A DNA stretch of 64,000 bases from Methanolobus sp. (GCF_016278385.1 NZ_JADQBY010000013.1:117239-181238), one strand, 5' to 3'. Positions 26,485 to 35,759 are shown, numbered from the stretch's first letter. The notes: a model not told the origin generated them from the sequence alone. Numbers and translations are program-made.

Positions 26485-26721
26485 TTATTCAAGGCATTCT
26501 GCAGTCTCTGATGCAACCTGAATGAGACGTAGCCATGTGTTGAGTGTTGAACGCATGGCAACAAGGTCATCAGACCTTACAGTAAGGAAAAGGGATGAAT
26601 CTTTTATTTCCATATCGGCAGAGGATCTGTCTGTTACCTGGCTCTCAATTTCTGGTTTCAGGGAACGATATATGGAAGAAGCTACAGGTGTTTTGAACAC
26701 TGATCTTGATATCAGGTGCAA
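26485..26721 (-). CDS. pcc1: KEOPS subunit Pcc1
   Basis: 78 aa, with IYRSLKPEIESQVTDRSSAD and a late LFLTVRSDDLVAMRSTLNTW, fitting Pcc1 of the KEOPS complex that makes t6A37 in tRNA. The start at TTG 26721 overlaps the Brix stop by 10 bases and follows GGTGAT closely; a GTG at 26700 is possible. Neighbours match the conserved archaeal order. Confidence 0.8.
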   Translation of the reverse strand: MHLISRSVFKTPVASSIYRSLKPEIESQVTDRSSADMEIKDSSLFLTVRSDDLVAMRSTLNTWLRLIQVASETAECLE

Positions 26722-27179
26722 TCTTCATCACCGGTATATATCTTATGACTTTTTATCCTCAGACTGAAAAGCACTTTGCCTCGCTCCTTAAAGTCCATTT
26801 TATCCCCTGTGAGCTCCAGCAAAAGATGAAGTGAAGTTCTATCGGTTTTTTCTGGAAGTAGGATATCGGATATAATGGATACGAGTTCGTTATCTCCTCC
26901 TATGTCAAAACCTGATGATCTTGAGTGTGAGGCTGGTGCAGAAAGTACAGAAATATGAAGTGATAGTATGCAGTAACCGTCTGAATCATAAAACAAAATA
27001 CTTCCTGGGTTGCCATGGTATTCACCAACTATAATAAGAGGCATGTTATGAGAAAGGGCTAACACCTCTCCCATACCCATCTTACCGCGGTTGGTGTACT
27101 CACAACCGAAAAAAGTTGCCAGATGCTTACATAGCGTACGCGTGCTGGCAGAAGGTTTGCGAGAAGAAGTGATTAACAT
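26712..27179 (-). CDS. Brix-domain ribosome-biogenesis protein (Imp4-like)
   Basis: 155 aa. MLITSSRKPSASTRTLCKHL is the Brix/Imp4 N-terminal signature, with GKMGMGEVLALSHNMPLIIV following. Archaeal Brix proteins bind pre-rRNA. It starts 6 bases after the rpoP stop; its end overlaps pcc1. Confidence 0.85.
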   Translation of the reverse strand: MLITSSRKPSASTRTLCKHLATFFGCEYTNRGKMGMGEVLALSHNMPLIIVGEYHGNPGSILFYDSDGYCILSLHISVLSAPASHSRSSGFDIGGDNELVSIISDILLPEKTDRTSLHLLLELTGDKMDFKERGKVLFSLRIKSHKIYTGDEDCT

Positions 27180-27185
27180 CGCTTC

Positions 27186-27323
27186 TTACTCTGCTTTGAT
27201 GCGTTTAATTGATGTTGGACGCTCTTTTACAAGAATACGGTGACCGCAGTATGGGCAGCGGATACCTGTATACTCGTAGTCGATTTCAACATCTCTTTTG
27301 CATCTTGTACATTTATAGGCCAT
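27186..27323 (-). CDS. rpoP: RNA polymerase subunit P (Rpb12 homologue)
   Basis: 45 aa, short enough to be missed by length filters. The sequence begins [20 protein letters not shown] and continues [10 protein letters not shown]: a C-x2-C...C-x2-C zinc ribbon typical of RpoP. It lies between eL43 (7-base gap) and the Brix gene (6-base gap), exactly the archaeal order. Confidence 0.95.
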   Translation of the reverse strand: MAYKCTRCKRDVEIDYEYTGIRCPYCGHRILVKERPTSIKRIKAE

Positions 27324-27330
27324 ATTTACC

Positions 27331-27624
27331 TTACTCAGCTATTGCTGCTTCTTTTGCCTTCTTTACAGAACGGAGAACTGTCTTACCTACGTTAGTCTGA
27401 GGCAGGAATGTTCCACCAGCAAATGTGTGACCGCATTTAGTACATTTCCATATACCTGTGCCTACTCTCTTTACGTTAGGACGTGCACATTTTGAGCACT
27501 TGTGAGGCATGCGCATCTTTTCTTCAAGGTCCGCTACCAACTTACGATCTTTCCTACCATATCGTGTACCAAATCTACCAGCGGACCTGGATACACGACC
27601 TTTTCTCGTATACTTTTTTGCCAT
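27331..27624 (-). CDS. rpl37ae: Large-subunit ribosomal protein eL43 (L37Ae)
   Basis: 97 aa with basic N-terminus ([20 protein letters not shown]) and a zinc ribbon, [20 protein letters not shown] plus the final KCGHTFAGG. It fits archaeal L37Ae in length and motif. Confidence 0.97.
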   Translation of the reverse strand: MAKKYTRKGRVSRSAGRFGTRYGRKDRKLVADLEEKMRMPHKCSKCARPNVKRVGTGIWKCTKCGHTFAGGTFLPQTNVGKTVLRSVKKAKEAAIAE

Positions 27625-27674
27625 GAATCTTATCTCCTTGAAATGTGTGAATTTAATGATATTGAATTTTTAGT

Positions 27675-28457
27675 TCAGATATTCAACAGATGGGTTTCTC
27701 TGAGCTCGGATGCTTTCTGGCAGGCAAATGCTACAGCTTTTAACAGCTTTTCCTCAGTAAGTGCACCATCGCCGCTCTTTTGCATTCCTGATATTGAGCC
27801 ATCCTGATTAGAAACAATAGTTATGCGTGTGTCACAAACAGTTTCTTCATCAAGATCCGGGTCGACCATCAGTTCGCCGCCAATATCTACCAATGTTACA
27901 GACACAGGCATGTCCCTGATAGGTAGAGGCCTGTCTTCTCCACGTCCCTCGCGTTCACCAGGAACTGTTGCGGTCAACAGGGCAGCAATTGCACCCAGAG
28001 ATGCAGCATCCTGAATATTGCCTGTGTTATTGAGAACATGGATATCGATGAATATAATCCAAACTTCTTCTCCCTCCGTAATACATAGCTTACTTAAATC
28101 AATTGCGCCTGATTCACGAATTCCCCTGTCTGTAACACGGGCCATTTCTATTGCTTTCTCTTTAGGAGGACCTGCCTCAAAATCAGGAGATGCAATTGGA
28201 TTAAGCTCCATGCTTGTGATGATGACTCCCTCTCCGGCAGAGTCAGGGAACGGTGAACCTACCTGAAGTTTAACACCAACCAGAATCTCGGTCTCTCCCA
28301 GTTTGATCCATGCAGAACCTTCTGCCTTTTCGATTACATTGGTCCTGATATCTATGTTCCTTATTTCATCAAAAGTACGACCATCTTCACGTTTACCTTT
28401 GAGCATAAGGTTGTAAATATAATCTTTCTTAAGTATTGACATTACTTCATTACCCAT
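27675..28457 (-). CDS. rrp42: Exosome subunit Rrp42
   Basis: 260 aa from the ATG at 28457, chosen because GAGGTG lies 5 bases upstream. The RNase PH fold shows GKREDGRTFDEIRNIDIRTN, GSAWIKLGETEILVGVKLQV and a late GELMVDPDLDEETVCDTRIT. Rrp42 is the non-catalytic partner that forms the hexameric ring with Rrp41 in the archaeal exosome. It starts 9 bases after Rrp41's stop. Confidence 0.95.
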   Translation of the reverse strand: MGNEVMSILKKDYIYNLMLKGKREDGRTFDEIRNIDIRTNVIEKAEGSAWIKLGETEILVGVKLQVGSPFPDSAGEGVIITSMELNPIASPDFEAGPPKEKAIEMARVTDRGIRESGAIDLSKLCITEGEEVWIIFIDIHVLNNTGNIQDAASLGAIAALLTATVPGEREGRGEDRPLPIRDMPVSVTLVDIGGELMVDPDLDEETVCDTRITIVSNQDGSISGMQKSGDGALTEEKLLKAVAFACQKASELRETHLLNI

Positions 28458-28466
28458 CTTCACACC

Positions 28467-29444
28467 TCAGGCAGTCTCTTCTTCTTCATCTTCAGGACTT
28501 TCCGCTTCGTCGACATCTTCAAAGGATGACTCTCCTTCAACAATTTCAACGTCTTCGTAATCTGATTCTTCATCTTCAGACTTATCGTCGATTTCGTCAT
28601 CATCTATTATGTCTTCTTCTGCATCCTCAATCTTTGGAATATCGGATTCTTCTTCCTCTTCTGAAGGTTCCAGTGTACTTTCAACAAGAGCAGAAACGTC
28701 TTCTTCTTCATCTGGGATTTCTACTTCATCCAGCTTGGCGAATTTGTTCTTGAGTGTCTCTTTCTGTAGCTCCAGAATCTGGCGACATCCTTCCTTACAC
28801 ATTTCAATTGCTTTCTTGAACTCTTCCTGTGTAATGTCCCCGTCCATTTGCAAGAGGGTTATTTCACCTTCGGAAGTAATAGCCATTGGAATGTCAGCAT
28901 CACCAAAGTTGTCTTCTGCTTTATCAAGATCAAGTATCATCTGTCCGTCAACTTTTCCTGCTGCACATGCGGAAACAAGTCCTTTCATAGGAATTCCGGC
29001 ATCTGCAAGAGCCATGGAAGCTGCATTAATAGCTGCTGTGCGGGTTCCGGCATCTGCCTGGAGGACCTCTGCGAATACATCAATAACAGCACCCGGGTAA
29101 AGGTGTGTCAGTACAACCGGTTCAAAAGCTTCCCTGCTGACCTTTGATATTTCGATACTTCTTCTGCTTGGACCTGGCCTTATACGGTCTTCCACAGAGA
29201 AAGCTGCCATATTATAACGATATCTTATCAATGCGGAATCTGCTTTCTGTAATCTTCTTGGATGGAGTTCCCTTGGACCATACACTGCTGCAAGTACCTT
29301 GTTCTTCCCCCATTCCAGATAACATGAACCATCAGCCCTGGAGAGTACGCCGATCTCCATCTTCATAGGCCTGATCTCATCAACACGCCTGCCATCAAGA
29401 CGCAATCCATTTTCATCAATGAACTTTTCGGGTTTATCACTCAT
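28467..29444 (-). CDS. rrp41: Exosome catalytic subunit Rrp41 with long acidic tail
   Basis: 325 aa from the ATG at 29444 (GGAG 8 bases upstream); an earlier ATG at 29468 has no ribosome site. The RNase PH domain contains DENGLRLDGRRVDEIRPMKM, VLAAVYGPRELHPRRLQ and VLQADAGTRTAAINAASMAL; it performs phosphorolytic 3'-5' RNA decay. Beyond about residue 240 comes an extremely acidic, Ser/Asp/Glu-rich tail of some 85 residues that ordinary Rrp41 (about 245 aa) lacks. It may be disordered and affect RNA access or partner binding. Confidence 0.96.
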   Translation of the reverse strand: MSDKPEKFIDENGLRLDGRRVDEIRPMKMEIGVLSRADGSCYLEWGKNKVLAAVYGPRELHPRRLQKADSALIRYRYNMAAFSVEDRIRPGPSRRSIEISKVSREAFEPVVLTHLYPGAVIDVFAEVLQADAGTRTAAINAASMALADAGIPMKGLVSACAAGKVDGQMILDLDKAEDNFGDADIPMAITSEGEITLLQMDGDITQEEFKKAIEMCKEGCRQILELQKETLKNKFAKLDEVEIPDEEEDVSALVESTLEPSEEEEESDIPKIEDAEEDIIDDDEIDDKSEDEESDYEDVEIVEGESSFEDVDEAESPEDEEEETA

Positions 29445-29501
29445 ATTAATTCTCCAATGTTTGCACATTCTCCCTGTCGATATAAAAGAGATACCTCTGG
29501 G

Positions 29502-30281
29502 TCAATTCTCATCCTCTTCCAGAAGTGCATCCACTTTTCTGTAGGTATCTTCTTGTATCTCGCCTTCTCCTTCTGCATCCTCAGCGAGATTATTCTCTAA
29601 AACAGTATTTTCCTCCTCAGAAACAACTTTATTCTCACTCTTTAAGAAATGAGATATCCTTTCCGTCAACCCGGATGTGTGGGAATGTTTCATAATGAGC
29701 TCAATAGCTTCATTGAGAAGGTCCATTTCACTATCTTTACCGTTAATCCATATTCTTCCATTCTGGCCTACAAATATCTCGCAATTTGTTTCTTTCTTAA
29801 GCATTGATACCATAGAACCACCGTGTCCTATGATACGCGGGACTTTTGTAGGAGTTATTTCAATAACACGTCCTCTCTCAAGAGTTCTTAGGCCGCGTTC
29901 TCTCATGGTCAGTTCGACCTTCATGGATGAACTTACATCTTTTATTCGGAGCAACGTTGAACTGCCGATATCCATAATCTCCCTCATTCTGTCAGATTCC
30001 ACACGTCTGGGAAACTCCGACACATGTAATAATCCATCATATGGTGAAACAATGTCAAATATCCAGTTAGAAGGAGTTATTTCTATAACTGTACCAATAA
30101 CATAGTCTCTGGGTGATGGAATATACTTTCCAGAAAAAGGAATTACGGATATCCTGTTTTTGGAATTTTTTACTCCGTATAAAAGGGAATAGACTTTTCC
30201 GTCCTTTACAAAAGTACCTGGACCAGAATCAGCCTTGTTTTCGGACAATAGCTGCCCCGGAATTACAATTTCACGATCCAT
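29502..30281 (-). CDS. rrp4: Exosome cap subunit Rrp4
   Basis: 259 aa. N-terminal VIPGQLLSENKADSGPGTFV, a central S1 domain (ITPSNWIFDIVSPYDGLLHV), and a KH domain with VPRIIGHGGSMVSMLKKETN. These are the three modules of archaeal Rrp4, which caps the exosome ring and binds RNA. The C-terminal 45 residues are acidic, echoing the Rrp41 tail. GAGG precedes the ATG; the gap to SBDS is 9 bases. Confidence 0.95.
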   Translation of the reverse strand: MDREIVIPGQLLSENKADSGPGTFVKDGKVYSLLYGVKNSKNRISVIPFSGKYIPSPRDYVIGTVIEITPSNWIFDIVSPYDGLLHVSEFPRRVESDRMREIMDIGSSTLLRIKDVSSSMKVELTMRERGLRTLERGRVIEITPTKVPRIIGHGGSMVSMLKKETNCEIFVGQNGRIWINGKDSEMDLLNEAIELIMKHSHTSGLTERISHFLKSENKVVSEEENTVLENNLAEDAEGEGEIQEDTYRKVDALLEEDEN

Positions 30282-30290
30282 TATGCAGCC

Positions 30291-30983
30291 TCATAATAAT
30301 TTTGTTTCAGCGTCCCCTTTGGTAAGGTGATTGACAAGGCCATAAAAATCCGTCTGCATACCTGCAGGCATTTTTATAACCGCAACCCATGAACCATCAT
30401 TTAGCCATTCATTCTTGACAAGGGTTGCAAAATTCGCAATTTCTCCATAAGCTTTTGCTGCATATTCGCCTGGAACCTTTACAGCAACATCAACTTCCTC
30501 AAACCTTATGGGTATGATAGGGCGAATTGCCTTCATTACAATTTTCACCTGTTCATCAACACCTTTAAGCGGATCTATGTGGACTTTGGCTTCTTCCATT
30601 GCCTTCTGGATCCTGGCGGGTGGGTGAGGGGCTTTTGTCTGGGGATTCATAGCATTCTGTGCAATGAAAGTGATGACCTTCCTGGTCTTTTCTTCAAGAA
30701 TGTGCTTTCTTTGCTCTTTTGTAAGTTGAAGATCACCGTGTACAAGAATCTGTTCGGCAACCTCTATTACATTGCTTGTGTCAAAAGTAGCGACAAGATC
30801 AGATTCAGCAACATGGTCTCCCTGACTCGCATCATAAAATATAGACTCTACAGCTATTATGTCCTCTATATTTACTTTCTCTCCCCTCTTGAGTGCAAAA
30901 GCACCTTCAGGTTCAACAAAGACTTCAAAATGATTCTTTCCTTTCTTGAGTCTTGCGATTACGGACTCGTCAAGAGATACCAT
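30291..30983 (-). CDS. SBDS/Sdo1 ribosome maturation factor
   Basis: 230 aa. MVSLDESVIARLKKGKNHFE is the SBDS N-terminal signature, followed by VEPEGAFALKRGEKVNIEDI and the middle helical domain with QRKHILEEKTRKVITFIAQN. SBDS with EF-2-like GTPase releases aIF6 from the large subunit. GAGGTG lies before the ATG. It sits between psmA and rrp4, the usual archaeal arrangement. Confidence 0.95.
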   Translation of the reverse strand: MVSLDESVIARLKKGKNHFEVFVEPEGAFALKRGEKVNIEDIIAVESIFYDASQGDHVAESDLVATFDTSNVIEVAEQILVHGDLQLTKEQRKHILEEKTRKVITFIAQNAMNPQTKAPHPPARIQKAMEEAKVHIDPLKGVDEQVKIVMKAIRPIIPIRFEEVDVAVKVPGEYAAKAYGEIANFATLVKNEWLNDGSWVAVIKMPAGMQTDFYGLVNHLTKGDAETKLL

Positions 30984-31014
30984 GTTAGTTCACCTCATTA
31001 TGCAAAATATTATT

Positions 31015-31809
31015 TTATTCAGTTGGCTCTTCCTGACCTTCTGAGTCATCTTTCTCTTCAGTTTCTTCTTTTGCTTCGTTCTTGAACTCTTCACGAACTC
31101 TGGATACGAGGTTTGCAACTTCTTCTTCTGAGAGTTTTCTGAACTGACGATCCTCGAGGGTTACAACACCCAGTTCGAGGGTGGCTGCATCTACTTTTCC
31201 TTCAGTTGAAGTGTAAAGTGCTTTCATACCCAGCATGATAGCAGCATCAATCTCCATGTCATCACTGTACTCTGCCTCAAATAATTCCATAAAGGCATTT
31301 CTGCCAGCTCCGATAGCTGTTGCCTTGTATTCAAGCAGTGCACCGCTTGGATCAGTTTCGAACAAACGTGGCCTGGAATCATCAACACCTGCGATAAGAA
31401 GGGCAGTACCGTAAGGACGGACACCACCGTACTGGGTATAGGTTTGCTTGTGGTCACAGATCTTCTTGGCAATTACTTCAACACCGATTGGTTCGTCGTA
31501 AGAGACCATGTTGACCTGGGCTTCTACTCTTGCCCGGTCTACAAGTGCACGGGCATCAGCTACAAGTCCTGAAGTGGCAACACCGATGTGGTCATCGACC
31601 TGAAATATCTTCTCAATGGATTCAGCTTCTATCAACCTGCTTGTAATCCTCTTGTCTACAAGTAATACCACACCATTTTTAGCTTTAATTCCCGCTGCGG
31701 TTGTACCCCTTTTCACGGCTTCTCTTGCATATTCTACTTGGAAGAGACGTCCATCGGGACTAAAAACTGTAATAGCACGATCATAACCCATCTGTGGTGT
31801 CATTTGCAT
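31015..31809 (-). CDS. psmA: Proteasome alpha subunit
   Basis: 264 aa from ATG 31809 (a GTG at 31815 is possible). It starts [20 protein letters not shown] and continues [17 protein letters not shown], the alpha-subunit N-terminal helix region, with [20 protein letters not shown] following. The C-terminal 30 residues are acidic. Alpha subunits form the gate rings of the 20S proteasome; the beta subunit is not in this window. It probably has its own promoter. Confidence 0.97.
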   Translation of the reverse strand: MQMTPQMGYDRAITVFSPDGRLFQVEYAREAVKRGTTAAGIKAKNGVVLLVDKRITSRLIEAESIEKIFQVDDHIGVATSGLVADARALVDRARVEAQVNMVSYDEPIGVEVIAKKICDHKQTYTQYGGVRPYGTALLIAGVDDSRPRLFETDPSGALLEYKATAIGAGRNAFMELFEAEYSDDMEIDAAIMLGMKALYTSTEGKVDAATLELGVVTLEDRQFRKLSEEEVANLVSRVREEFKNEAKEETEEKDDSEGQEEPTE

Positions 31810-31848
31810 CTTCACTTCATCTCCTAATTTATTTATAAATAATAATAG

Positions 31849-31858
31849 AATATATACG
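31849..31858 (-). promoter_or_regulatory. Internal TATA box before psmA
   Basis: CGTATATATTC on the minus strand lies about 40 bases before the psmA start, in a 71-base AT-rich gap after rnp2. Initiation would be near 31828, with GGAG in the short leader. Confidence 0.45.
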
Positions 31859-31880
31859 ATAACTAACTGAAATATGCTTT

Positions 31881-32255
31881 CTATTCATTTATATGTGACT
31901 GTTCTTCGGGGTTAAATATATCTACACCCTCTAAATACTTTTTTGTTGCACCAAGGACCGTACCCGATATGCCAAGAATATGGATATTAACTCTTTTACC
32001 TTTTATATGTGTAACAGTGGCAATAGCAGCACGTGTTTGGCATACGTTTTCCCGGTTGCAACTTATTACTCCCTGCATTCCTTCAAAAGCGAAAAGCCAT
32101 ATATTGCATTCACTCGAACCGAGATCTCCAAGCAAACTGCCGGCTGCAGAAAATATCTCTCTTATCAGTTCGTCTCTGCTTACGGGTCCTTCAGCGATAA
32201 GTTCGAAAGCAAGATATCTTTTGTTTTCACGTATAGTGGGTGGAAGAACTTTCAT
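31881..32255 (-). CDS. rnp2: RNase P protein component 2 (Pop5)
   Basis: 124 aa. [20 protein letters not shown] and [20 protein letters not shown] fit Pop5/Rnp2, which forms a heterotetramer with Rnp3 in the archaeal RNase P holoenzyme. The ATG overlaps the rnp3 stop (ATGA). Confidence 0.92.
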   Translation of the reverse strand: MKVLPPTIRENKRYLAFELIAEGPVSRDELIREIFSAAGSLLGDLGSSECNIWLFAFEGMQGVISCNRENVCQTRAAIATVTHIKGKRVNIHILGISGTVLGATKKYLEGVDIFNPEEQSHINE

Positions 32256-32989
32256 TGTTCATCACCTTCGCTTGATATCTTATACAATGTAGGATTGACA
32301 ATTTCCACACCTTTAAATACGTAATTGGAAGAAGGCCTGTTTTTTGCTATGATCTGCTCTGGTGCTGTGGAAATTCCGTATGTGGCTTCCTCAGGAGTCA
32401 TACCAAAAAGCCTTGCAAGGGCAATCAACTCACGGGGAGCACGTAGATCATAATAAGAATTTCCATTACTTGTCAATATAAAAGGAACATCATATTTACG
32501 GACCAGTTTTAGATTTTTCCTGAAATTGGCCAGTGCTCTTACTCTCCTGCCTCCACGCTGTCCAATTATCTCTGCAAGATCAAATGAAATAGCGACATCA
32601 TTTTCCTGTGCAGATTTTGCTAGGACGTGATTGAGTCCATTGTCTTTCATGGACCCAAAATTAGAGAGAATATCAACGTTAGAATTTTCCACTGCTGCCC
32701 GGTTTATGTTTTCACTACCGCCATGAACAATAATAACGTCAGTTATTTGTCGGTATTTTCCTACAAGGCCGTGTAATTTAGAAGCATTATCAGTTTTTAG
32801 CTCAACGCCACTGAAAACTTCTATACCACCAAGTACCACGGGCTTTTCAGGCTTGCAGGAATTAGAAGGATTTGTGATGGCGATACCTGCATAGCCAAAA
32901 TGCTTTGCAAGGCCTGCCATTTCTTCAATCTTATTTTTGCCTTCGGGGACAGTATGGATATTCAGGTCGTAGAATTTGGTTCTAGCCAA
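32252..32989 (-). CDS. rnp3: RNase P protein component 3 (Rpp30)
   Basis: 245 aa with a PHP-like TIM barrel: FYDLNIHTVPEGKNKIEEMA, DVIIVHGGSENINRAAVEN, ISFDLAEIIGQRGGRRVRAL and the late PFILTSNGNSYYDLRAPREL. It starts at TTG with GGAGG 6 bases upstream, overlapping the previous stop. Confidence 0.93.
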   Translation of the reverse strand: MARTKFYDLNIHTVPEGKNKIEEMAGLAKHFGYAGIAITNPSNSCKPEKPVVLGGIEVFSGVELKTDNASKLHGLVGKYRQITDVIIVHGGSENINRAAVENSNVDILSNFGSMKDNGLNHVLAKSAQENDVAISFDLAEIIGQRGGRRVRALANFRKNLKLVRKYDVPFILTSNGNSYYDLRAPRELIALARLFGMTPEEATYGISTAPEQIIAKNRPSSNYVFKGVEIVNPTLYKISSEGDEQ

Positions 32990-33437
32990 ATAATTCCTCC
33001 ACTATCTGCCCTGCATGAACACGGTTCTTAGGGAAAGTGGCTATTTTCACTTTTGCAATAATGGCATCTGATGAAGAACTCAGTACTATTTTTCCAAGGC
33101 AGGCAGACTGCTTGTCAAACCTCATGTGGAATACCTGGTCGTCATCCAGCCTGTCAGGCATTTCATTGCGCAGGGTTTCGAGATCTTCATGGGACATGTG
33201 CTCCCTGATGAACCTGGCAAGTCTTACAGAGTCTGATTTGCGGGTAATCTGCGAACTGAGCATCACAGAGGAATTACCATAGTGACCTTCAATGTCGGTT
33301 ACTTCAATTAATTCATCAGTAACATGATTGTCGGATTTGCCAGTGGCATTCCCTAAAAAGAAGTCCAGGGCAACTCGTACCCTGGAAAGATCCTCAGTTG
33401 AGTGTGCGATTACACGCAGGTTAATATAGTGGATCAC
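32982..33437 (-). CDS. RNA-binding protein of the COG1325 (exosome-associated) family
   Basis: 151 aa, GTG start overlapping the eL15 stop as [24 protein letters not shown] and [20 protein letters not shown] fit the small archaeal RNA-binding family encoded between eL15 and Rnp3, sometimes called exosome subunit. The molecular role is not established. Confidence 0.82.
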   Translation of the reverse strand: MIHYINLRVIAHSTEDLSRVRVALDFFLGNATGKSDNHVTDELIEVTDIEGHYGNSSVMLSSQITRKSDSVRLARFIREHMSHEDLETLRNEMPDRLDDDQVFHMRFDKQSACLGKIVLSSSSDAIIAKVKIATFPKNRVHAGQIVEELFG

Positions 33438-34024
33438 TTGCCCCTGTTAAGGTTTGACCTGAGACTTGGTCTTGTTTTCTCAGTACCCTTGCCGCGTGTC
33501 ATCATACCTCTGCCTTTACGGCCTGCACTGGTCTTACCGCGCTCTGCACGTCCTTTGTTGGTGCTAGCACAGATCCAGTTCAGGTTTTTATCACTCTTGA
33601 TTACAGGGTGGCTTGGGTCTACGAGAATGACTTCATACCACTTGGCTTTTCCGTCTTCTCCAACCCAGTAGGAGTTAAGAACTTCCATGTTCGGGAATTT
33701 TCTGCTAGCACGGCCTTCAGCAATTCTCTGGATGCTCATGCCACCAGTGATCTTGTTCTTTCCCATGCGCTGTGTACGCCTTCCACGGATGTATCTTGAC
33801 TTTCTGAGGCCACCTCTGCGTGTCTTTACACGGGCTACGATTATGCCCTGCTTTGCCTTGTATCCGAGGGAACGAGCACGATCAATACGGGTTGGACGTC
33901 TTATTTTTGTGACTGAGCCTTCTTTTCTCCATTGCTGGAGTCTTTCCCATCTCAGTTCCTGGACATAAGTGCTGTCCGGGTCTTTCCATGCGTCCCTTAC
34001 GTATGCATAATATGATTTTGACAA
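33434..34024 (-). CDS. rpl15e: Large-subunit ribosomal protein eL15
   Basis: 196 aa from a TTG at 34024, chosen because AAGGTG is spaced 6 bases from it; a GTG at 34033 lies inside that ribosome site. [20 protein letters not shown] and [20 protein letters not shown] are diagnostic, with a basic C-terminus ([20 protein letters not shown]). It heads the superoperon. Confidence 0.96.
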   Translation of the reverse strand: MSKSYYAYVRDAWKDPDSTYVQELRWERLQQWRKEGSVTKIRRPTRIDRARSLGYKAKQGIIVARVKTRRGGLRKSRYIRGRRTQRMGKNKITGGMSIQRIAEGRASRKFPNMEVLNSYWVGEDGKAKWYEVILVDPSHPVIKSDKNLNWICASTNKGRAERGKTSAGRKGRGMMTRGKGTEKTRPSLRSNLNRGK

Positions 34025-34085
34025 TTTGTTCACCTTAGTTTCATTTCTAGTTTCACGGTTCAGCTTGTGTAAAGCTACATTCCCA

Positions 34086-34140
34086 CGGGACTCATCCCGA
34101 CAATGAAACAGGACTACTACTTAACGTGATTTAATTTAAA
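34086..34140 (-). promoter_or_regulatory. Superoperon promoter and leader hairpin
   Basis: TTTAAATTAA (34140-34131, minus strand) is a TATA candidate that predicts a leader of roughly 90 bases before eL15. The leader contains a compact stem, CGGGA (34099-34095) with TCCCG (34090-34086) around TGAG. It might be a regulatory site, but the stem is short. Confidence 0.35.
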
Positions 34141-34276
34141 CCTTTGCACAATATGGTAGGAAGCACTATTTGCAAAATATCGATTTTGTCCGGAGTTAAA
34201 GATAATTTCTTTGTAAGTATTGTAACTACGCACTATCAACATATTTGATTATGTATGTCTTAAAAGAGGAAATTCA

Positions 34277-34609
34277 ATGAACAGGACGAAAGTAAGCTAT
34301 TCAGTTGATGTTATTCTGACTATATTATTTCTAGTAGTTGCAGTCACTGGATTTGTCATGTTCCTTGTCATTCCTTCAGGAGTTCCAAAGGGGCAATATC
34401 AGGAATACCTTGGAATTACAAAAGCTACGTGGACGCTCATACATAACAGGTCAGCCATTATAATGACATTATTTATGGGGTTACATCTTGTCCTACATAG
34501 AAAATGGATGTGTTATGCAAAAAGGAATATTTTCAAAAAGAGAAAGAAACAGATTGCAAAATTGACTATGTTTGAGCGAACTCATACATCGCTCCTGCAA
34601 ATTACTTGA
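34277..34609 (+). CDS. DUF4405-type membrane protein
   Basis: 110 aa with two membrane helices: VDVILTILFLVVAVTGFVMF and the HNRSAIIMTLFMGLHLVLHR segment with paired His, as in DUF4405 (cytochrome b561-like/flavocytochrome superfamily) proteins. A basic tail follows. AGAGG precedes the ATG. Its 3' end overlaps the convergent response-regulator gene by 8 bases. Confidence 0.75.
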   Translation: MNRTKVSYSVDVILTILFLVVAVTGFVMFLVIPSGVPKGQYQEYLGITKATWTLIHNRSAIIMTLFMGLHLVLHRKWMCYAKRNIFKKRKKQIAKLTMFERTHTSLLQIT

Positions 34610-35363
34610 ATTTACTTATATCTTCGCCTGAACGTAAAATGCCTGTAGCGTTACCCTCATTATCTTTTAAGATTACATCATACCAGCGCATTGGAATCTC
34701 ATTACCATCTTTAGTAATAACCGGATGCTCTGTAAATTCGGGTAATTCTAATTGCTTATCAAGAGCCTTATCAAACATTCCTCTAAGTTCGTCTTCCAAT
34801 TTATCAGGGACAAGTGACTTAATAAAGTCATTACCGATTAGTTCAAATTCACCGTAACCAAGAATATCATTGCCTTTGGTGTTTACAAGATGTATCTTCA
34901 TTTTACTATCGATGACAAAAACAATAAAACCTGCAATATCCAGATAATTCATTGCTTCATTTCTTTCAGCAAGGATCTTATCCTGAAGGTGTTTTATTCT
35001 CAAAAGGGATCTGACTCTGGTAACAAGTTCAAGACGGTTTACAGGTTTGCCAAGGAACTCATCTGCTCCTACCTCTATTCCTTTGATACGGTCATCCTTT
35101 CCAGATAATGCAGTAACCATTACTACAGGCAGAAATTGAGTTTCCACAGATGTTTTCAAAATCCTGCATACTTCATACCCATTCATATCGGGCATCATTA
35201 CATCAAGCAGGATAATATCAGGCTTTTCAGCTTTTACTTTATCCAGTGCTTCCTGACCACTATACGCAGGAATTACTTCATAGTCTGATTTAAGGTAAAG
35301 GCCCATCAACTCTACTATGGCTTGTTCGTCATCAACAATGAGTACTTTATCCCTGTCTCGCAT
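34602..35363 (-). CDS. Response regulator with PAS output domain
   Basis: 253 aa. The receiver domain (1-125) starts KVLIVDDEQAIVELMGLYLK and has the phosphoacceptor in IILLDVMMPDMNGYEVC plus VTALSGKDDRIKGIEVGADE. After a linker helix (LLRIKHLQDKILAERNEAMN) a PAS domain has FVIDSKMKIHLVNTKGNDIL and IPMRWYDVILKDNEGNATGI. No DNA-binding domain, so it probably acts by protein contact or as part of a histidine-kinase phosphorelay. No kinase is adjacent. Confidence 0.92.
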   Translation of the reverse strand: MRDRDKVLIVDDEQAIVELMGLYLKSDYEVIPAYSGQEALDKVKAEKPDIILLDVMMPDMNGYEVCRILKTSVETQFLPVVMVTALSGKDDRIKGIEVGADEFLGKPVNRLELVTRVRSLLRIKHLQDKILAERNEAMNYLDIAGFIVFVIDSKMKIHLVNTKGNDILGYGEFELIGNDFIKSLVPDKLEDELRGMFDKALDKQLELPEFTEHPVITKDGNEIPMRWYDVILKDNEGNATGILRSGEDISKFK

Positions 35364-35564
35364 GAATCCTAGGCCCCCTTATGGCATGTAAATTGAATAA
35401 ATACATTGCAATATAAATCTAATGGTTACCTTATTGTTTTGTAACTCTATTCTGTAAAATAACAATAGTATATTTTACTATTAATTATATAGTTCTATCT
35501 ACATATAAAGTTTAGGCATAGAAAAATGCCTGCCTTGTAGAATCTTTACTACAAAGATATAATG

Positions 35565-35759
35565 TGGGGCTGGTGAGATTCGAACTCACGATCGACGGGT
35601 CTCTCCGAACAGCTGCAAAAAACAGCTTATGTTCATGAGCACACATCAGTGCTCCAACGGTTCCTCACAAACCAACCCCGTCGGGTTAGTCTCAGTAGAC
35701 CCGTTGTTCATCATTTATCCGCTGGAGCCCATCGCCATGCCGGGCTAGGCCACAGCCCC
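35565..35759 (-). tRNA. tRNA-Trp (CCA anticodon) with intron
   Basis: Minus strand: acceptor GGGGCTG pairs with CAGCCCC, D arm GCC/GGC, anticodon stem ATGGG with CCCGT, anticodon loop C-T-C-C-A-G, T arm GTGAG-TTCGAAT-CTCAC, discriminator A; CCA is not encoded. An intron of about 121 bases follows position 37 (35601-35721). Exon 1 is 35722-35759 and exon 2 is 35565-35600. An intron here is common in euryarchaeal tRNA-Trp and is removed by the tRNA endonuclease at a bulge-helix-bulge site. Confidence 0.93.
35601..35721 (-). ncRNA. Box C/D guide RNA within the tRNA-Trp intron
   Basis: The intron contains box C (ATGATGA), D' (CTGA), a C'-like GTGAGGA, and D (CTGA). The nine bases before D' are complementary to exon 2 AGACCCGT; the N+5 rule points to position 39. 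The bases before D (GTTGGAGC) pair with exon 1 GCTCCA-G; N+5 points to C34. These are the two 2'-O-methylation sites known for the Haloferax pre-tRNA-Trp intron, so the assignment is well supported by internal complementarity. Confidence 0.85.

Noticed and set aside
29445..29468. Longer Rrp41 start
   Set aside because: No ribosome site; GGAG is properly spaced from the ATG at 29444.
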